A stretch of DNA of 64,000 nucleotides from Paraburkholderia sartisoli (GCF_900107685.1 NZ_FNRQ01000008.1:62001-126000); one strand, 5' to 3'. Positions 1-9,173 are shown, counted from the first letter of the stretch. Program-made: numbers and translations. Notes: a model not told the origin generated them from the letters alone.

Positions 1-23
1 CCATTCGCGCGGCGGGTGAATAA

Positions 24-713
24 ATGGAAGACAACCGTCAGATTCTCAGCATGCTGGGCGCGCTGCTGGACTATCCCGATGAGGCATTGATCGGCGCGCT
101 CGACGAGATCCGCGCCGCGCTTGCCGGAAACACCCGCCTGCCGCCGGACACGCGCGCAGCGTTGATCGAACTGGTTGACCGGCTGTCGACGCGGCCGCTG
201 CTGGATTTACAGGAAGACTACGTCGAAATCTTCGACCGTGGCCGCGCAAGTTCGCTCTATCTGTTTGAACACGTTCACGGCGAGTCGCGTGAACGCGGGC
301 AGGCAATGGTGGATCTGCTCGCCATGTACGAAGCGAAGGGGCTCTTTCTCGGCGCCGGCGAACTGCCCGACTACCTGCCCGTTTTCCTGGAGTTCCTGTC
401 TCACGAAACACCGGCGCAGGCACACACGCTACTGGGCGAAATCGCCGATATCAACCGGCAGATCGCGACCCGGCTGGCCGAACTCGGAACGCCGTATTTC
501 GCGGCCGTTGCCGCGTTGTTGCCACTCGCTGGCGAAGCGCCGCTGCTGAACGCGAATGCGACCCTGTCCGACGACGAGCCCACGCGCGAGATCGATGGTG
601 AAGCGCTCGATCGCGAGTGGCAGGAGGAGCCGGTGAGCTTCCTGGGTGCGCAAGCGCCTTTGTCGACGACGCCGCAGCCGATCCAGTTTTACGACAAAAG
701 ACCGTCACGTTAG
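24..713 (+). CDS. narJ: NarJ, nitrate reductase molybdenum cofactor assembly chaperone
   Basis: Cytoplasmic chaperone that holds apo-NarG while the molybdenum cofactor is inserted; it is not part of the finished NarGHI complex. The 229-residue product is near the usual NarJ length. It opens with the typical LGALLDYPDE segment (about residues 11-20) and carries the conserved FEHVHGESRERGQAM stretch (about residues 76-90) of the TorD/NarJ helical fold. The ATG follows directly after closely spaced TGA (17-19) and TAA (21-23) codons, one of which must end the preceding gene. That gene is expected to be narH but lies outside the window. narI follows after about 100 bases, in the canonical GHJI order. 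Confidence 0.95.
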   Translation: MEDNRQILSMLGALLDYPDEALIGALDEIRAALAGNTRLPPDTRAALIELVDRLSTRPLLDLQEDYVEIFDRGRASSLYLFEHVHGESRERGQAMVDLLAMYEAKGLFLGAGELPDYLPVFLEFLSHETPAQAHTLLGEIADINRQIATRLAELGTPYFAAVAALLPLAGEAPLLNANATLSDDEPTREIDGEALDREWQEEPVSFLGAQAPLSTTPQPIQFYDKRPSR

Positions 714-809
714 TCGCTGTGGTCACCTTGGTCATGTGAACGAGAAAGGACAGACTTCCGTGCTCACATTCAACGCATCAGAGAACAGGATCCTGGCTGG
801 AGAAACCTC

Positions 810-1496
810 ATGAGTCAGCATTTCATCAACGCATTGCTGTTTGGCATCTACCCCTACGTGTGTCTCGCGATCTGGCTGCTCGGTAGCCTGATCCGTTTCG
901 ATCGCGAGCAGTACACCTGGAAGAGCGATTCGTCGCAACTACTCAGACGCCGTCAACTGCGCCTCGGAAGCAATCTGTTTCACGTCGGCGTGCTGATCGT
1001 GATCGGCGGCCACTTCGCCGGATTCCTTGCGCCTCACTGGATGGTGTCGCCCTTTCTGAACGCCTCCCAGCATCAATGGCTCGCGGTGGGGGTGGGCGGC
1101 GTCGCGGGCATCGTCGCGATCATCGGACTGTCGATACTCGTGTACCGGCGCCTGTCCGATCCGCGCATTCGCATCAATAGCGCCCATGCGGACATCCTCG
1201 TGCTGGCGATGCTGTGGCTGCAACTGGCACTCGGGCTATGCACGATTCCACTGTCGCTGGCGCATATGGACGGCGCGATGTTCGAAACCCTGAGCGACTA
1301 TGTGAAGGGCATCGTCACGTTTCAACCGGGGGTCGCGGACCTCGTGCTCGGGGCGCCGCTCGTCTACAAGGTCCATATCGCGCTCGGCTTCACGATCTTC
1401 CTCGTTTCCCCGTTCACCCGTCTCGTTCATATCTGGAGCGGGATGGCGACCGTGAGTTACCTGGTGCGTCCTCACCAGATCGTCCGCAAGCGCTAA
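810..1496 (+). CDS. narI: NarI, respiratory nitrate reductase gamma subunit (cytochrome b)
   Basis: Integral membrane cytochrome b that takes electrons from quinol and passes them to NarH and NarG for nitrate respiration. The 228-residue product has five hydrophobic segments. Haem-ligand histidines of the family are visible in LFHVGVLIVIGGHFAGF (about residues 54-70) and in the last helix pair around VHIALGFTIF and RLVHIWSG (about residues 188-214). Length and the start MSQHFINALLFGIYPYV match NarI. It lies downstream of narJ, and the parvulin gene follows after 15 bases, so all three are probably one transcript. Confidence 0.96.
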   Translation: MSQHFINALLFGIYPYVCLAIWLLGSLIRFDREQYTWKSDSSQLLRRRQLRLGSNLFHVGVLIVIGGHFAGFLAPHWMVSPFLNASQHQWLAVGVGGVAGIVAIIGLSILVYRRLSDPRIRINSAHADILVLAMLWLQLALGLCTIPLSLAHMDGAMFETLSDYVKGIVTFQPGVADLVLGAPLVYKVHIALGFTIFLVSPFTRLVHIWSGMATVSYLVRPHQIVRKR

Positions 1497-1511
1497 CGCG
1501 AGGAATATCTC

Positions 1512-2309
1512 ATGTCGGCAAACCGCGATATTTCGCCCGCGCCCGCCACGCTTGATGTGCTTAGCGTCAACGGTACCGTGATCGAAGCCGCTGCCATTGC
1601 AGCGGAATCCGCGTTGCACGCGGACGAGCCCGATCCCGACCACGCCGCACGACGGGCGCTGGTCGTGCGTGAACTGCTCACGCAGCGCGCCCTCGCAGCA
1701 GGTCTGCTCACGACGGGCGCCGATCTCGACGATGAAACCATTGACCGTCTGCTGGAACGGGAATGCACGACGCCGGTTCCGTCCGCCGAAGAATGCCAGC
1801 GCTACTACGCGGCGAACACGCAGAAATTCCGCAGCCCGGACCTGGTCTTCGCGCGCCACATCCTCTTTGCGTTGACCGAAAAGGCGGCGATGACGCGGGT
1901 CCGCGCCCGCGCTGAAGAAGCGCATCGCGAGCTCGCGCAGCATCCCGACCGGTTCGATGCGCTCGCCCGGACGTTGTCCAATTGCCCGTCCGGGCAGGTC
2001 GGCGGCAATCTGGGGCAACTGGCCCGTGGCGAGAGCGTGCCGGAATTCGACGCAGCCGTTTTCGGCAACCCGCACATCGGCCTGCTACCGGGACTCGTCA
2101 ACACGCGCTATGGCTTTCATATTGTCTGGGTCGAGCGTCGCATCGCGGGTGAAACCCTTCCGTTTGAAGCGGTGCAGGCGACCATCGAACGCTATCTCTC
2201 GGGGCATGTCCGGCACAAGTCGATTCAGCAATATCTGAACCTGCTCGCGTCCAGCGCCGAACTCTGCGGCATCGCGCTGGATGTGCGCCCCGGCCTGTTG
2301 TTGCAATAG
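1512..2309 (+). CDS. PpiC/parvulin-type peptidylprolyl isomerase of the nitrate reductase operon
   Basis: Predicted peptidylprolyl cis-trans isomerase of the parvulin class. The 265-residue protein has an N-terminal helical region (about 1-100) and a parvulin domain (about 105-225). That domain carries the family signature FARHILF, then LSNCPSGQVGGNLGQL, then PEFDAAVF. No signal peptide is visible, so it should act in the cytoplasm, as NifM-like parvulins do. It begins 15 bases after narI behind a GCGAGGAAT ribosome site. Parvulin genes recur at the end of nar operons in this group, and a role in folding or maturation of NarGHI is the natural inference. The client protein is not shown by the sequence. 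Confidence 0.85.
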   Translation: MSANRDISPAPATLDVLSVNGTVIEAAAIAAESALHADEPDPDHAARRALVVRELLTQRALAAGLLTTGADLDDETIDRLLERECTTPVPSAEECQRYYAANTQKFRSPDLVFARHILFALTEKAAMTRVRARAEEAHRELAQHPDRFDALARTLSNCPSGQVGGNLGQLARGESVPEFDAAVFGNPHIGLLPGLVNTRYGFHIVWVERRIAGETLPFEAVQATIERYLSGHVRHKSIQQYLNLLASSAELCGIALDVRPGLLLQ

Positions 2310-2413
2310 TGACTGTCCGCAGCATTCCGGTACGCGTCCGGCGCCCCGCCCCAACCTTGACCGATGACATCCACGTGTAATCGTTATCGTTGTCGTCCTG
2401 CTCTGGAGCAGTT

Positions 2414-3649
2414 ATGAGTTCACAAAAAAATCCCATAGTGGTTCTATGCGTCACGACGCTGGCCTTTCTGGTCTGCTTCGTCGTGTGGATGATGTTCGGC
2501 GTGCTCGGCATCGAGCTGCGAACCGAGCTTGGACTCAACAGCACCCAGTTCGGGCTGCTGACGGCCACGCCGGTTCTGACCGGCGCACTGTTGCGCGTGC
2601 CACTGGGAATCTGGACGGACCGTTTTGGCGGTCGCGTGGTGATGACGCTGTTGCTGGTCCTCTGCGCCATCCCCGTGTTCCTGATCGCCTACGCGACGGC
2701 GTTCTGGCAGTTCCTCGCGATCGGCCTGTGTCTCGGCGCGGTCGGCGCATCGTTCGCGGTGGGCACGCCGTATGTCGCGCGGTTCTTCCCGCCCGAAAAG
2801 CGTGGCTTTGCGATGGGATTCTTTGGCGCCGGCACGGTCGGCGCCGCCGTGAACCTGTTCGTCACGCCCTCGCTGCAAGCGGCATTGGGTTGGCGCGCTG
2901 TCCCGAAGATCTACGCGATCGCGCTTCTCGTCACCGCGCTGATCTTCTGGCTGGGCTCCGCGACCGACCCGGGCGCAGGTAAAACATCGGGCCCCTGGTA
3001 CACGCAGTTTCGGGTGCTGAAGGACGCGAGAATATGGAAGTACTGCCAGTACTATTCGATCTGCTTCGGTGGCTTCACCGCGCTGTCGCTGTGGATCCCG
3101 CAGTATCTGAAGGGCGAATTCGGCTTTTCGGTCGTCACCGCCGCCGCGCTGGCCGCCGGCTTTTCGCTGCCGGGATCGGTGTTGCGCGCGCTCGGCGGCA
3201 CCCTGTCCGATCGCTTCGGCGCGCACAAGGTGACGTGGTGGGGATTGTGGGTCGCGTGGGTGTGTCTGTTCCTGTTGTCGTACCCGGATACCTCTTTCGT
3301 GGTGAGCACCATCGACGGCCCGCGCAGCTTCCATATCCATCTGGGCGTCCCGGTCTTCATCGGCCTTCTGTTCATTCTCGGCGCGGTGTTCGCGTTCGGC
3401 ATGGCGTCGACGTTCAAGTACGTCGCCGACGACTTCCCGGAGCAAATGGGCGTCGTCACTGGTATCGTCGGGCTGGCGGGTGGACTGGGCGGCTTCCTGC
3501 TACCGATCCTGTTCGGCGTGATTCTGGACTGGCTTGGCGTTCGCTCGAGTTGCTTCATGTTCCTGTACGGCATCGTCTGGGTGTCGCTGATTCTGCTGTA
3601 TCAATCCAGCGTGCGACAGGTCCACATCGACGGAACCGCTTCGCAGTGA
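2414..3649 (+). CDS. narK: NarK-type nitrate/nitrite transporter (MFS)
   Basis: Major facilitator membrane protein of the nitrate/nitrite porter family, expected to move nitrate in or nitrite out to serve NarGHI. The 411-residue product has about twelve hydrophobic segments. It carries the MFS loop RVPLGIWTDRFGGR (about residues 60-73) and the glycine-rich nitrate signature in GAVGASFAVGTPYVARFF (about residues 109-126). I chose the ATG at 2414 because TGGAG lies seven bases upstream; an in-frame start at 2390 has no ribosome site. The gene closes the visible nar block. Antiport or symport mode cannot be decided from what is seen. Confidence 0.92.
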   Translation: MSSQKNPIVVLCVTTLAFLVCFVVWMMFGVLGIELRTELGLNSTQFGLLTATPVLTGALLRVPLGIWTDRFGGRVVMTLLLVLCAIPVFLIAYATAFWQFLAIGLCLGAVGASFAVGTPYVARFFPPEKRGFAMGFFGAGTVGAAVNLFVTPSLQAALGWRAVPKIYAIALLVTALIFWLGSATDPGAGKTSGPWYTQFRVLKDARIWKYCQYYSICFGGFTALSLWIPQYLKGEFGFSVVTAAALAAGFSLPGSVLRALGGTLSDRFGAHKVTWWGLWVAWVCLFLLSYPDTSFVVSTIDGPRSFHIHLGVPVFIGLLFILGAVFAFGMASTFKYVADDFPEQMGVVTGIVGLAGGLGGFLLPILFGVILDWLGVRSSCFMFLYGIVWVSLILLYQSSVRQVHIDGTASQ

Positions 3650-3709
3650 CGCAATGAACAGCCGACGTACCGCGCCCCTGCCCGCACGACACCACATGGA
3701 TGATTGATG

Positions 3710-4120
3710 ATGAGCATTTCGAGTTTTGATGAGCTGATTCGGGTCGCGCGGCAACAACCCGAACCTCAGCGTCTGTTGTTCGTGTTTACCACGGTCGAGT
3801 TGCCCACCGACTGCACGCCCGAGGAGCGGGCCCGCTTCGAAGCGGGTAAAGGGGGCGCGCTGACACCGCTGATGTGCGTGGACAAAACCCCGGAGGAACT
3901 CGGCACGTTTAGCGATCTGCTCGAAGAATCGCGACAGGTTCTGCAGGAGTGGGCCATTGTCTTCGTCGCGGCGCTCTCGGGTAAAAACGGGCGTGCGCCA
4001 CGAACTGAAGACGCCGAAGCGCCTTTGAACAGGATGGTGGAGTCGATCAAAACCGGCTCCATCGGCATGTTCATTCCATTCGATGCGCACGGCCAGCCCG
4101 TGCTATTTGGTCCGCACTGA
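3710..4120 (+). CDS. Conserved hypothetical protein, function unknown
   Basis: A 136-residue soluble protein with no signal peptide, membrane segment or cysteine pair. The middle has a string of acidic residues (TPEELGTFSDLLEES) and the C-terminal third reads GSIGMFIPFDAHGQPVLFG. Three possible starts sit in tandem (TTG 3704, ATG 3707, ATG 3710); the last gives MSISSFDEL, which I prefer, although no strong ribosome site is present. It lies 60 bases downstream of narK on the same strand and may be cotranscribed. I do not recognise a characterised family and assign no function. Confidence 0.7.
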   Translation: MSISSFDELIRVARQQPEPQRLLFVFTTVELPTDCTPEERARFEAGKGGALTPLMCVDKTPEELGTFSDLLEESRQVLQEWAIVFVAALSGKNGRAPRTEDAEAPLNRMVESIKTGSIGMFIPFDAHGQPVLFGPH

Positions 4121-4278
4121 GGTGTCGTCGGACGCCTGAGGCAGTCAGGCCTGGCAGTGTGTTCCTCGACCGCGCCGCCAGACGTAAGGGCGCGGGCTGC
4201 ATGAAGCATGAAGGAAACGCCACGCCACGTGCCAGGCCTCTTGCGGACCGGAGGACCCGAAAACCAGCGCACCGGATC

Positions 4279-4296
4279 GCGCCCGGTTCCGGGCGC
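4279..4296. terminator. Short GC-rich hairpin after the hypothetical gene
   Basis: GCGCCCG and CGGGCGC form a perfect 7-bp stem around the loop GTTC. It lies in the 255-base spacer between the unknown gene ending at 4120 and the squalene synthase homologue. No T-tract follows, so it is only a possible terminator. Confidence 0.35.
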
Positions 4297-4375
4297 TAAA
4301 CGCATGCGCCTGAGGAGAAACAGTTTGCCAGGTACAATTCGGCAGCGTCGTTTCCCATCCTGATCCGAATACCCT

Positions 4376-5446
4376 ATGCGCAACCCTGCCCGGGCCTTTC
4401 TCCTCGGCCCGCTTTTGAAGGGCGTGTCACGCTCCTTCTACCTCACGCTGCGCGTGTTGCCCGCCGGCATGCGCGACCCGATCGGTCTCGCGTATCTGCT
4501 CGCGCGCGCCGCCGACACGATTGCGGATACCTCGTTGATTCCGCCGGGGCAACGGCTGGAGATGCTGCTTGCGCTTCGCGAGCAGGTGAACGGCGTATCC
4601 GCCGACGACGGTCGTCTGGCACGCATGGCCGTGGAAGTGGCGGCCCAGCAAGCGCATTCGGATGAAAAAGTCCTGCTCGAATCGCTCGGCCCCGCGCTCG
4701 ACGTGCTGGCTCAACTGGGCGAATCCGATCGCGACGCGGTACGCGAGATCGTCACGACGCTGACCGAAGGCATGGAATTCGATCTGCGCACGTTTCCGGA
4801 TGAATCGTCGGGGCACATCGTTGCGCTGCGCGAATTCGGGGAACTCGACCGGTACACGTATCTGGTGGCGGGCTGTGTCGGCGAATTCTGGACGAAGATG
4901 ACCTGGGCCCATATGCCAGGCACGCTCAAGGGGCTGCCGGATGTCGCGCTGAACCGCGGCGTGCGTTTCGGCAAGGCGCTGCAGATGACCAACGTGCTGC
5001 GCGATTGCGGCAAGGACCTGCGCATCGGCCGCTGCTACATTCCGTCGACGATGCTCGATGAAGCGCACCTGAGCCCGCAGGACCTGCTCTTGCCGGAGCG
5101 TTCCGTGAACGCCCGGCCGCTGATGTTCGAACTGGTCCGCAAAACGCTCGATCACTTCCGTGAGGCGATCAAATACACGCTCGCGATTCCCGCGCATTCG
5201 GTGCGCTTGCGGCTCGCCTGCCTGTGGCCCATCGTGATCGGACTCGACACGTTGCTGCTGCTCGTCGACAACGACGCGTGGCTCGACCCCGCGAAAGTCT
5301 CAAAGGTCAGACGCAACAGGGTGTACCAGGTCATCGCGTATTCGATACCGGCCGTCGCATCGGACCGGCTCATCCGGCGCTGGACCGGCAGTTTGATGAG
5401 CCGGATCGAAAGCCGCCTCACGGCGCTGTCGACACCGGCCCGTTGA
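4376..5446 (+). CDS. Squalene/phytoene synthase family prenyltransferase
   Basis: Head-to-head prenyl synthase of the squalene/phytoene synthase family, which condenses two C15 or C20 diphosphates. The 356-residue product shows both aspartate-rich motifs: ARAADTIADTS (about residues 43-53) and TNVLRDCGKDLRIGRCYIP (about residues 204-222), with DxxxD spacing in each. A weakly hydrophobic stretch near the C-terminus (VIGLDTLLLLVD) resembles the farnesyl-diphosphate farnesyltransferase branch more than the shorter HpnC/HpnD hopanoid enzymes. No other isoprenoid gene is adjacent, so the product (squalene or another C30) is not settled. A possible -10 box TACAAT lies at 4333-4338. Confidence 0.85.
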   Translation: MRNPARAFLLGPLLKGVSRSFYLTLRVLPAGMRDPIGLAYLLARAADTIADTSLIPPGQRLEMLLALREQVNGVSADDGRLARMAVEVAAQQAHSDEKVLLESLGPALDVLAQLGESDRDAVREIVTTLTEGMEFDLRTFPDESSGHIVALREFGELDRYTYLVAGCVGEFWTKMTWAHMPGTLKGLPDVALNRGVRFGKALQMTNVLRDCGKDLRIGRCYIPSTMLDEAHLSPQDLLLPERSVNARPLMFELVRKTLDHFREAIKYTLAIPAHSVRLRLACLWPIVIGLDTLLLLVDNDAWLDPAKVSKVRRNRVYQVIAYSIPAVASDRLIRRWTGSLMSRIESRLTALSTPAR

Positions 5447-5614
5447 CACTTTCACACGCCCTTCCCCGTCTGCGGGTAAAATTTGCGTTTTGCGTTTGCC
5501 GCGCGGAGTCCAGTTCGGGCCCCTGGCAAAAATCGGGCAAAATTCGGTCATTGGTGCCGGGCCATGCGCAACCGGCGGCTTTCCCCACCCTGTTTCCTGT
5601 TCTTGAGACACGCG

Positions 5615-7852
5615 ATGAGTACCCAGCAACCCACCATTATCTACACCCTCACCGACGAAGCGCCCCTGCTGGCGACCAGTGCTTTCCTGCCGATCATCCG
5701 CACGTTTACCGCGCCGGCTGGAATCCAGGTCACGACCAGCGACATCTCGGTGGCCGGCCGCATCCTGGGTGAGTTCCCCGAATTCCTGACCGAAGAACAG
5801 CGCGTGCCGGATAACCTGGCCGAGCTGGGCCGTCTCACGTTGCAGCCGGAAACGAACATCATCAAGCTGCCGAACATCAGCGCCTCGGTGCATCAGCTGG
5901 TCAGCGCGATCAAGGAACTGCAGGGCAAGGGCTACAAGGTGCCGGACTTCCCGGAAGAGCCGAAGACCGAAGCCGAAAAGGCGATCCGCCAGCGTTACTC
6001 GCGCTGCCTCGGCAGCGCCGTGAATCCGGTGCTGCGCGAAGGCAACTCGGATCGCCGCGCGCCGGCCGCCGTGAAGAACTACGCACGCAAGAACCCGCAC
6101 AGCATGGGTGAATGGAGCATGGCGTCGCGCACGCACGTCGCGCACATGACGCATGGCGACTTCTACCATGGCGAAAAGTCGATGACCGTCGACCGCGCGC
6201 GCGACGTGAAGATGGAACTCGTCACGAAGAGCGGCAAGACGATCGTCCTCAAGCAGAAGGTGTCGCTGCTCGACGGCGAAATCATCGACAGCATGTTCAT
6301 GAGCAAGAAGGCGCTGTGCGACTTCTACGAAGCGCAGATGGAAGACGCGCGCAAGACCGGCGTGATGCTGTCGCTGCACGTGAAGGCGACGATGATGAAG
6401 GTCTCGCACCCGATCGTGTTCGGCCACGCCGTGAAGATCTTCTACAAGGAAGCGTTCGCGAAGCACGGCAAGCTGTTCGACGAACTCGGCGTGAACGTCA
6501 ACAACGGTCTCGTCAACCTGTATGAAAAGCTGGAAACGCTGCCGAGCTCGAAGCGCGAGGAAATCATCCGCGACATGCACGCGTGCCACGAACACCGTCC
6601 GGAACTGGCGATGGTGGATTCGGCAAAGGGCATCTCGAACCTGCACGCACCGAACGACGTGATCGTCGACGCATCGATGCCGGCCATGATCCGCATCGGC
6701 GGCAAGATGTGGGGCGCCGACGGCCGTCCGAAGGACACGAAGGCGGTGATCCCGGAAAGCACGTTCGCCCGCATCTACCAGGAAATCATCAACTTCTGCA
6801 AGACGAACGGCAACTTCGATCCGGTCACGATGGGCACGGTGCCGAACGTCGGCCTGATGGCGCAGCAGGCCGAAGAGTACGGCTCGCACGACAAGACGTT
6901 CGAAGTGCCGGAAACCGGCGAAGCGCGCATCGTCGACATCGAGACGGGCGACGTGCTGCTCGTGCAGAACGTCGAGGAAGGCGACATCTGGCGCATGTGC
7001 CAGGTCAAGGACGCGCCGATCCGCGACTGGGTCAAGCTCGCCGTCACGCGCGCGCGCAACTCGGGCATGCCGGCCGTGTTCTGGCTCGACCCGTACCGTC
7101 CGCACGAAGCAGAAGTGATCAAAAAGGTTGAAACGTACCTGAAGGATCACGACACGGAAGGCCTCGACATCCAGATCATGTCGCAGGTCCGCGCGATGCG
7201 TTACACGCTGGAGCGCGTGATCCGCGGCCTCGACACGATCTCCGTCACGGGCAACATCCTGCGCGACTACCTGACCGACCTGTTCCCGATCATGGAACTC
7301 GGCACCAGCGCGAAGATGCTCTCCATCGTCCCGCTGATGGCCGGTGGCGGCATGTACGAAACGGGCGCGGGCGGCTCGGCGCCGAAGCACGTCAAGCAGC
7401 TGGTGGAAGAAAACCACCTGCGCTGGGATTCGCTGGGTGAATTCCTGGCGCTGGCTGTGTCGCTGGAAGATCTGGGTATCAAGACCGGCAACAGCCAGGC
7501 CAAGGTTCTCGCCACGACGCTGGACGCCGCCACGGGCAAGCTGCTCGAGAACAACCGGAATCCGTCGCCGAAAACGGGCCAGCTCGATAACCGTGGCAGC
7601 CAGTTCTACCTCGCGATGTACTGGGCGCAGGAACTCGCCGCGCAAACCGGTGACGCCGCCCTCGCCGCACAGTTCGCTCCGCTCGCGAAGCAGCTGGCCG
7701 AGAACGAGCAGACCATCGTCGGCGAACTGTCGGCAGTGCAGGGCCACCCGGCTGATATCGGCGGCTACTATCGCCCCGACGCCAAAAAGCTCGACGCCGT
7801 CATGCGCCCGAGCAAGACGCTGAACGCCGCGCTGGCTTCGGTCAAGGCGTAA
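5615..7852 (+). CDS. icd: Monomeric NADP-dependent isocitrate dehydrogenase
   Basis: Converts isocitrate to 2-oxoglutarate and CO2 with NADP in the TCA cycle. The 745-residue length is diagnostic of the monomeric family, unrelated in size to the 420-residue dimeric enzyme. Family segments are clear: TLTDEAPLLAT near the start, LPNISASVHQL (about residues 86-96), NPVLREGNSDRRAP (about residues 136-149) and VPLMAGGGMYETGAGGSAPK (about residues 571-590). I chose the ATG at 5615, giving MSTQQPTIIYTLTDEAP, over an upstream in-frame ATG at 5483, because this matches the conserved N-terminus. Two strong hairpins follow the stop. Confidence 0.96.
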   Translation: MSTQQPTIIYTLTDEAPLLATSAFLPIIRTFTAPAGIQVTTSDISVAGRILGEFPEFLTEEQRVPDNLAELGRLTLQPETNIIKLPNISASVHQLVSAIKELQGKGYKVPDFPEEPKTEAEKAIRQRYSRCLGSAVNPVLREGNSDRRAPAAVKNYARKNPHSMGEWSMASRTHVAHMTHGDFYHGEKSMTVDRARDVKMELVTKSGKTIVLKQKVSLLDGEIIDSMFMSKKALCDFYEAQMEDARKTGVMLSLHVKATMMKVSHPIVFGHAVKIFYKEAFAKHGKLFDELGVNVNNGLVNLYEKLETLPSSKREEIIRDMHACHEHRPELAMVDSAKGISNLHAPNDVIVDASMPAMIRIGGKMWGADGRPKDTKAVIPESTFARIYQEIINFCKTNGNFDPVTMGTVPNVGLMAQQAEEYGSHDKTFEVPETGEARIVDIETGDVLLVQNVEEGDIWRMCQVKDAPIRDWVKLAVTRARNSGMPAVFWLDPYRPHEAEVIKKVETYLKDHDTEGLDIQIMSQVRAMRYTLERVIRGLDTISVTGNILRDYLTDLFPIMELGTSAKMLSIVPLMAGGGMYETGAGGSAPKHVKQLVEENHLRWDSLGEFLALAVSLEDLGIKTGNSQAKVLATTLDAATGKLLENNRNPSPKTGQLDNRGSQFYLAMYWAQELAAQTGDAALAAQFAPLAKQLAENEQTIVGELSAVQGHPADIGGYYRPDAKKLDAVMRPSKTLNAALASVKA

Positions 7853-7869
7853 GGCTGTCGCTGTAGCGC

Positions 7870-7900
7870 GATGTGGCCTGGGCTTGCCCCAGGCCACATC
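7870..7900. terminator. Strong hairpin downstream of icd
   Basis: A perfect 13-bp inverted repeat (GATGTGGCCTGGG and its complement) encloses a 5-base loop, CTTGC. It begins 18 bases after the icd stop. There is no T-run, so termination may be Rho-assisted, or the structure may stabilise the 3' end. Confidence 0.6.
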
Positions 7901-7907
7901 GGTCGTG

Positions 7908-7934
7908 ACCCTTCCGGTTCGACGCCGGAAGGGT
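7908..7934. terminator. Second hairpin downstream of icd
   Basis: ACCCTTCCGG and CCGGAAGGGT form a perfect 10-bp stem with loop TTCGACG, only 7 bases after the first hairpin. The rest of the roughly 400-base spacer to 8253 shows no gene; it must hold the promoter of the downstream aldolase-family gene. Confidence 0.5.
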
Positions 7935-8252
7935 GCTTCAACGGACGCCCCACGTGCACCTTCACCGTTCGAAGCAACCCCGGGTGTTCATCCGGTTTTC
8001 CTCTCCTTCCCTTCGTTTCGTGCTTCAGCTTCGAGCGGCAATCGCTGCATTCCGTGCGTCCGTTGACCCGCGCCCACATGCTGCGCTCCTGCTTCGTGCT
8101 GTAACGTCATCTGCGAGCTGAGCCGTGTGCAAGTCGCAAAAGCGATCACATGATAGAAAGCATTCGCTATACGACGCGATGCCTGCGCCCGTATAGTCGC
8201 CGCATTCGTCAGAGCGCACGGCGCGCATCGAGCTATCCAGGAGACTTGATCA

Positions 8253-9173
8253 ATGGCAACCCCTATCTACCGTGGCGTGTTCCCCGTCGCGCCCACCGTT
8301 TTCGACGACGCCGGTCGGCTCGACCTCGACGGCCAGAAGCGCGCCATCGATTTCATGATCGATGCCGGTTCGAACGGCATCTGCATTCTCGCGAACTTCT
8401 CCGAACAGTTCGTCCTGACCGACGACGAACGGAACACCGTCCAGAACGTGGTACTGGAGCATGTCGCGGGCCGCGTGCCGGTGATCGTCACGACGACGCA
8501 CTTCAGCACCGACGTGTGCGCGGCCCGCAGCCGCGCGGCCCAGGATGCGGGTGCGGCGATGGTGATGGCCATGCCGCCGTATCACGGCGCGACGATCCGG
8601 GTTGGCGAATCCGGCATCCACGAGTTCTTCAGCAAGGTGTCCGCCGCCATCGATATCCCGATCATGATCCAGGACGCGCCCGTCGCCGGCACGCCGATGT
8701 CGGCCTCGTTCCTCGCGAAGCTGGCGAAGGAAATCGAACACGTGTCGTACTTCAAGATCGAGACCGCGCAGGCCGCATCGAAACTCCGTGAGCTGATCAG
8801 ACTGGGCGGCGACGCCGTGGTCGGCCCGTGGGACGGCGAAGAGGCCATCACGCTGATTCCCGATTTCGACGCGGGCGCGACGGGCGCGATGACGGGTGGC
8901 GGCTATCCGGATGGCATCCGCAAGATCGTGGATGCCTACGCGTCGGGCGATACAGAGGCAGCCGCGGCGCTTTATCAGCAATGGCTACCGCTCATCAACT
9001 ACGAGAACCGCCAATGCGGACTCGCAGCGTGCAAGACGCTGATGAAAGCGGGCGGTGTCATCAAGTCCGATACCGTGCGTCACCCGATCGCGCCGATGCC
9101 ACCGGCAGTGCGAGACGGGCTCCTGAAGGTCGCGCGGCGGCTCGACCCGCTGGTGCTGCGCTGGGCTCACTAA
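8253..9173 (+). CDS. DHDPS/NAL-superfamily enzyme, probable L-2-keto-3-deoxyarabonate dehydratase
   Basis: A 306-residue (beta/alpha)8 class I aldolase-fold protein. The Schiff-base lysine is in HVSYFKIETAQ (about residue 168). The catalytic tyrosine and GTTGE motif of true dihydrodipicolinate synthase are absent: the equivalent segments read IMIQDAPVAGT and LANFSEQF. This pattern, together with MVMAMPPYHGA and GPWDGEEAITL, resembles what I recall of pentonate-pathway L-2-keto-3-deoxyarabonate dehydratase. That enzyme makes 2-oxoglutarate semialdehyde. AGGAG lies upstream of the ATG. No other arabinose gene is nearby, so the substrate is inferred from family resemblance only. Confidence 0.65.
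   Translation: MATPIYRGVFPVAPTVFDDAGRLDLDGQKRAIDFMIDAGSNGICILANFSEQFVLTDDERNTVQNVVLEHVAGRVPVIVTTTHFSTDVCAARSRAAQDAGAAMVMAMPPYHGATIRVGESGIHEFFSKVSAAIDIPIMIQDAPVAGTPMSASFLAKLAKEIEHVSYFKIETAQAASKLRELIRLGGDAVVGPWDGEEAITLIPDFDAGATGAMTGGGYPDGIRKIVDAYASGDTEAAAALYQQWLPLINYENRQCGLAACKTLMKAGGVIKSDTVRHPIAPMPPAVRDGLLKVARRLDPLVLRWAH

Noticed and set aside
5300..7897. Long open frame on the minus strand opposite icd (865 codons)
   Set aside because: It mirrors the codon bias of the high-GC icd gene, its product is Arg/His/Val-rich without any recognisable domain, and icd on the plus strand is unambiguous.
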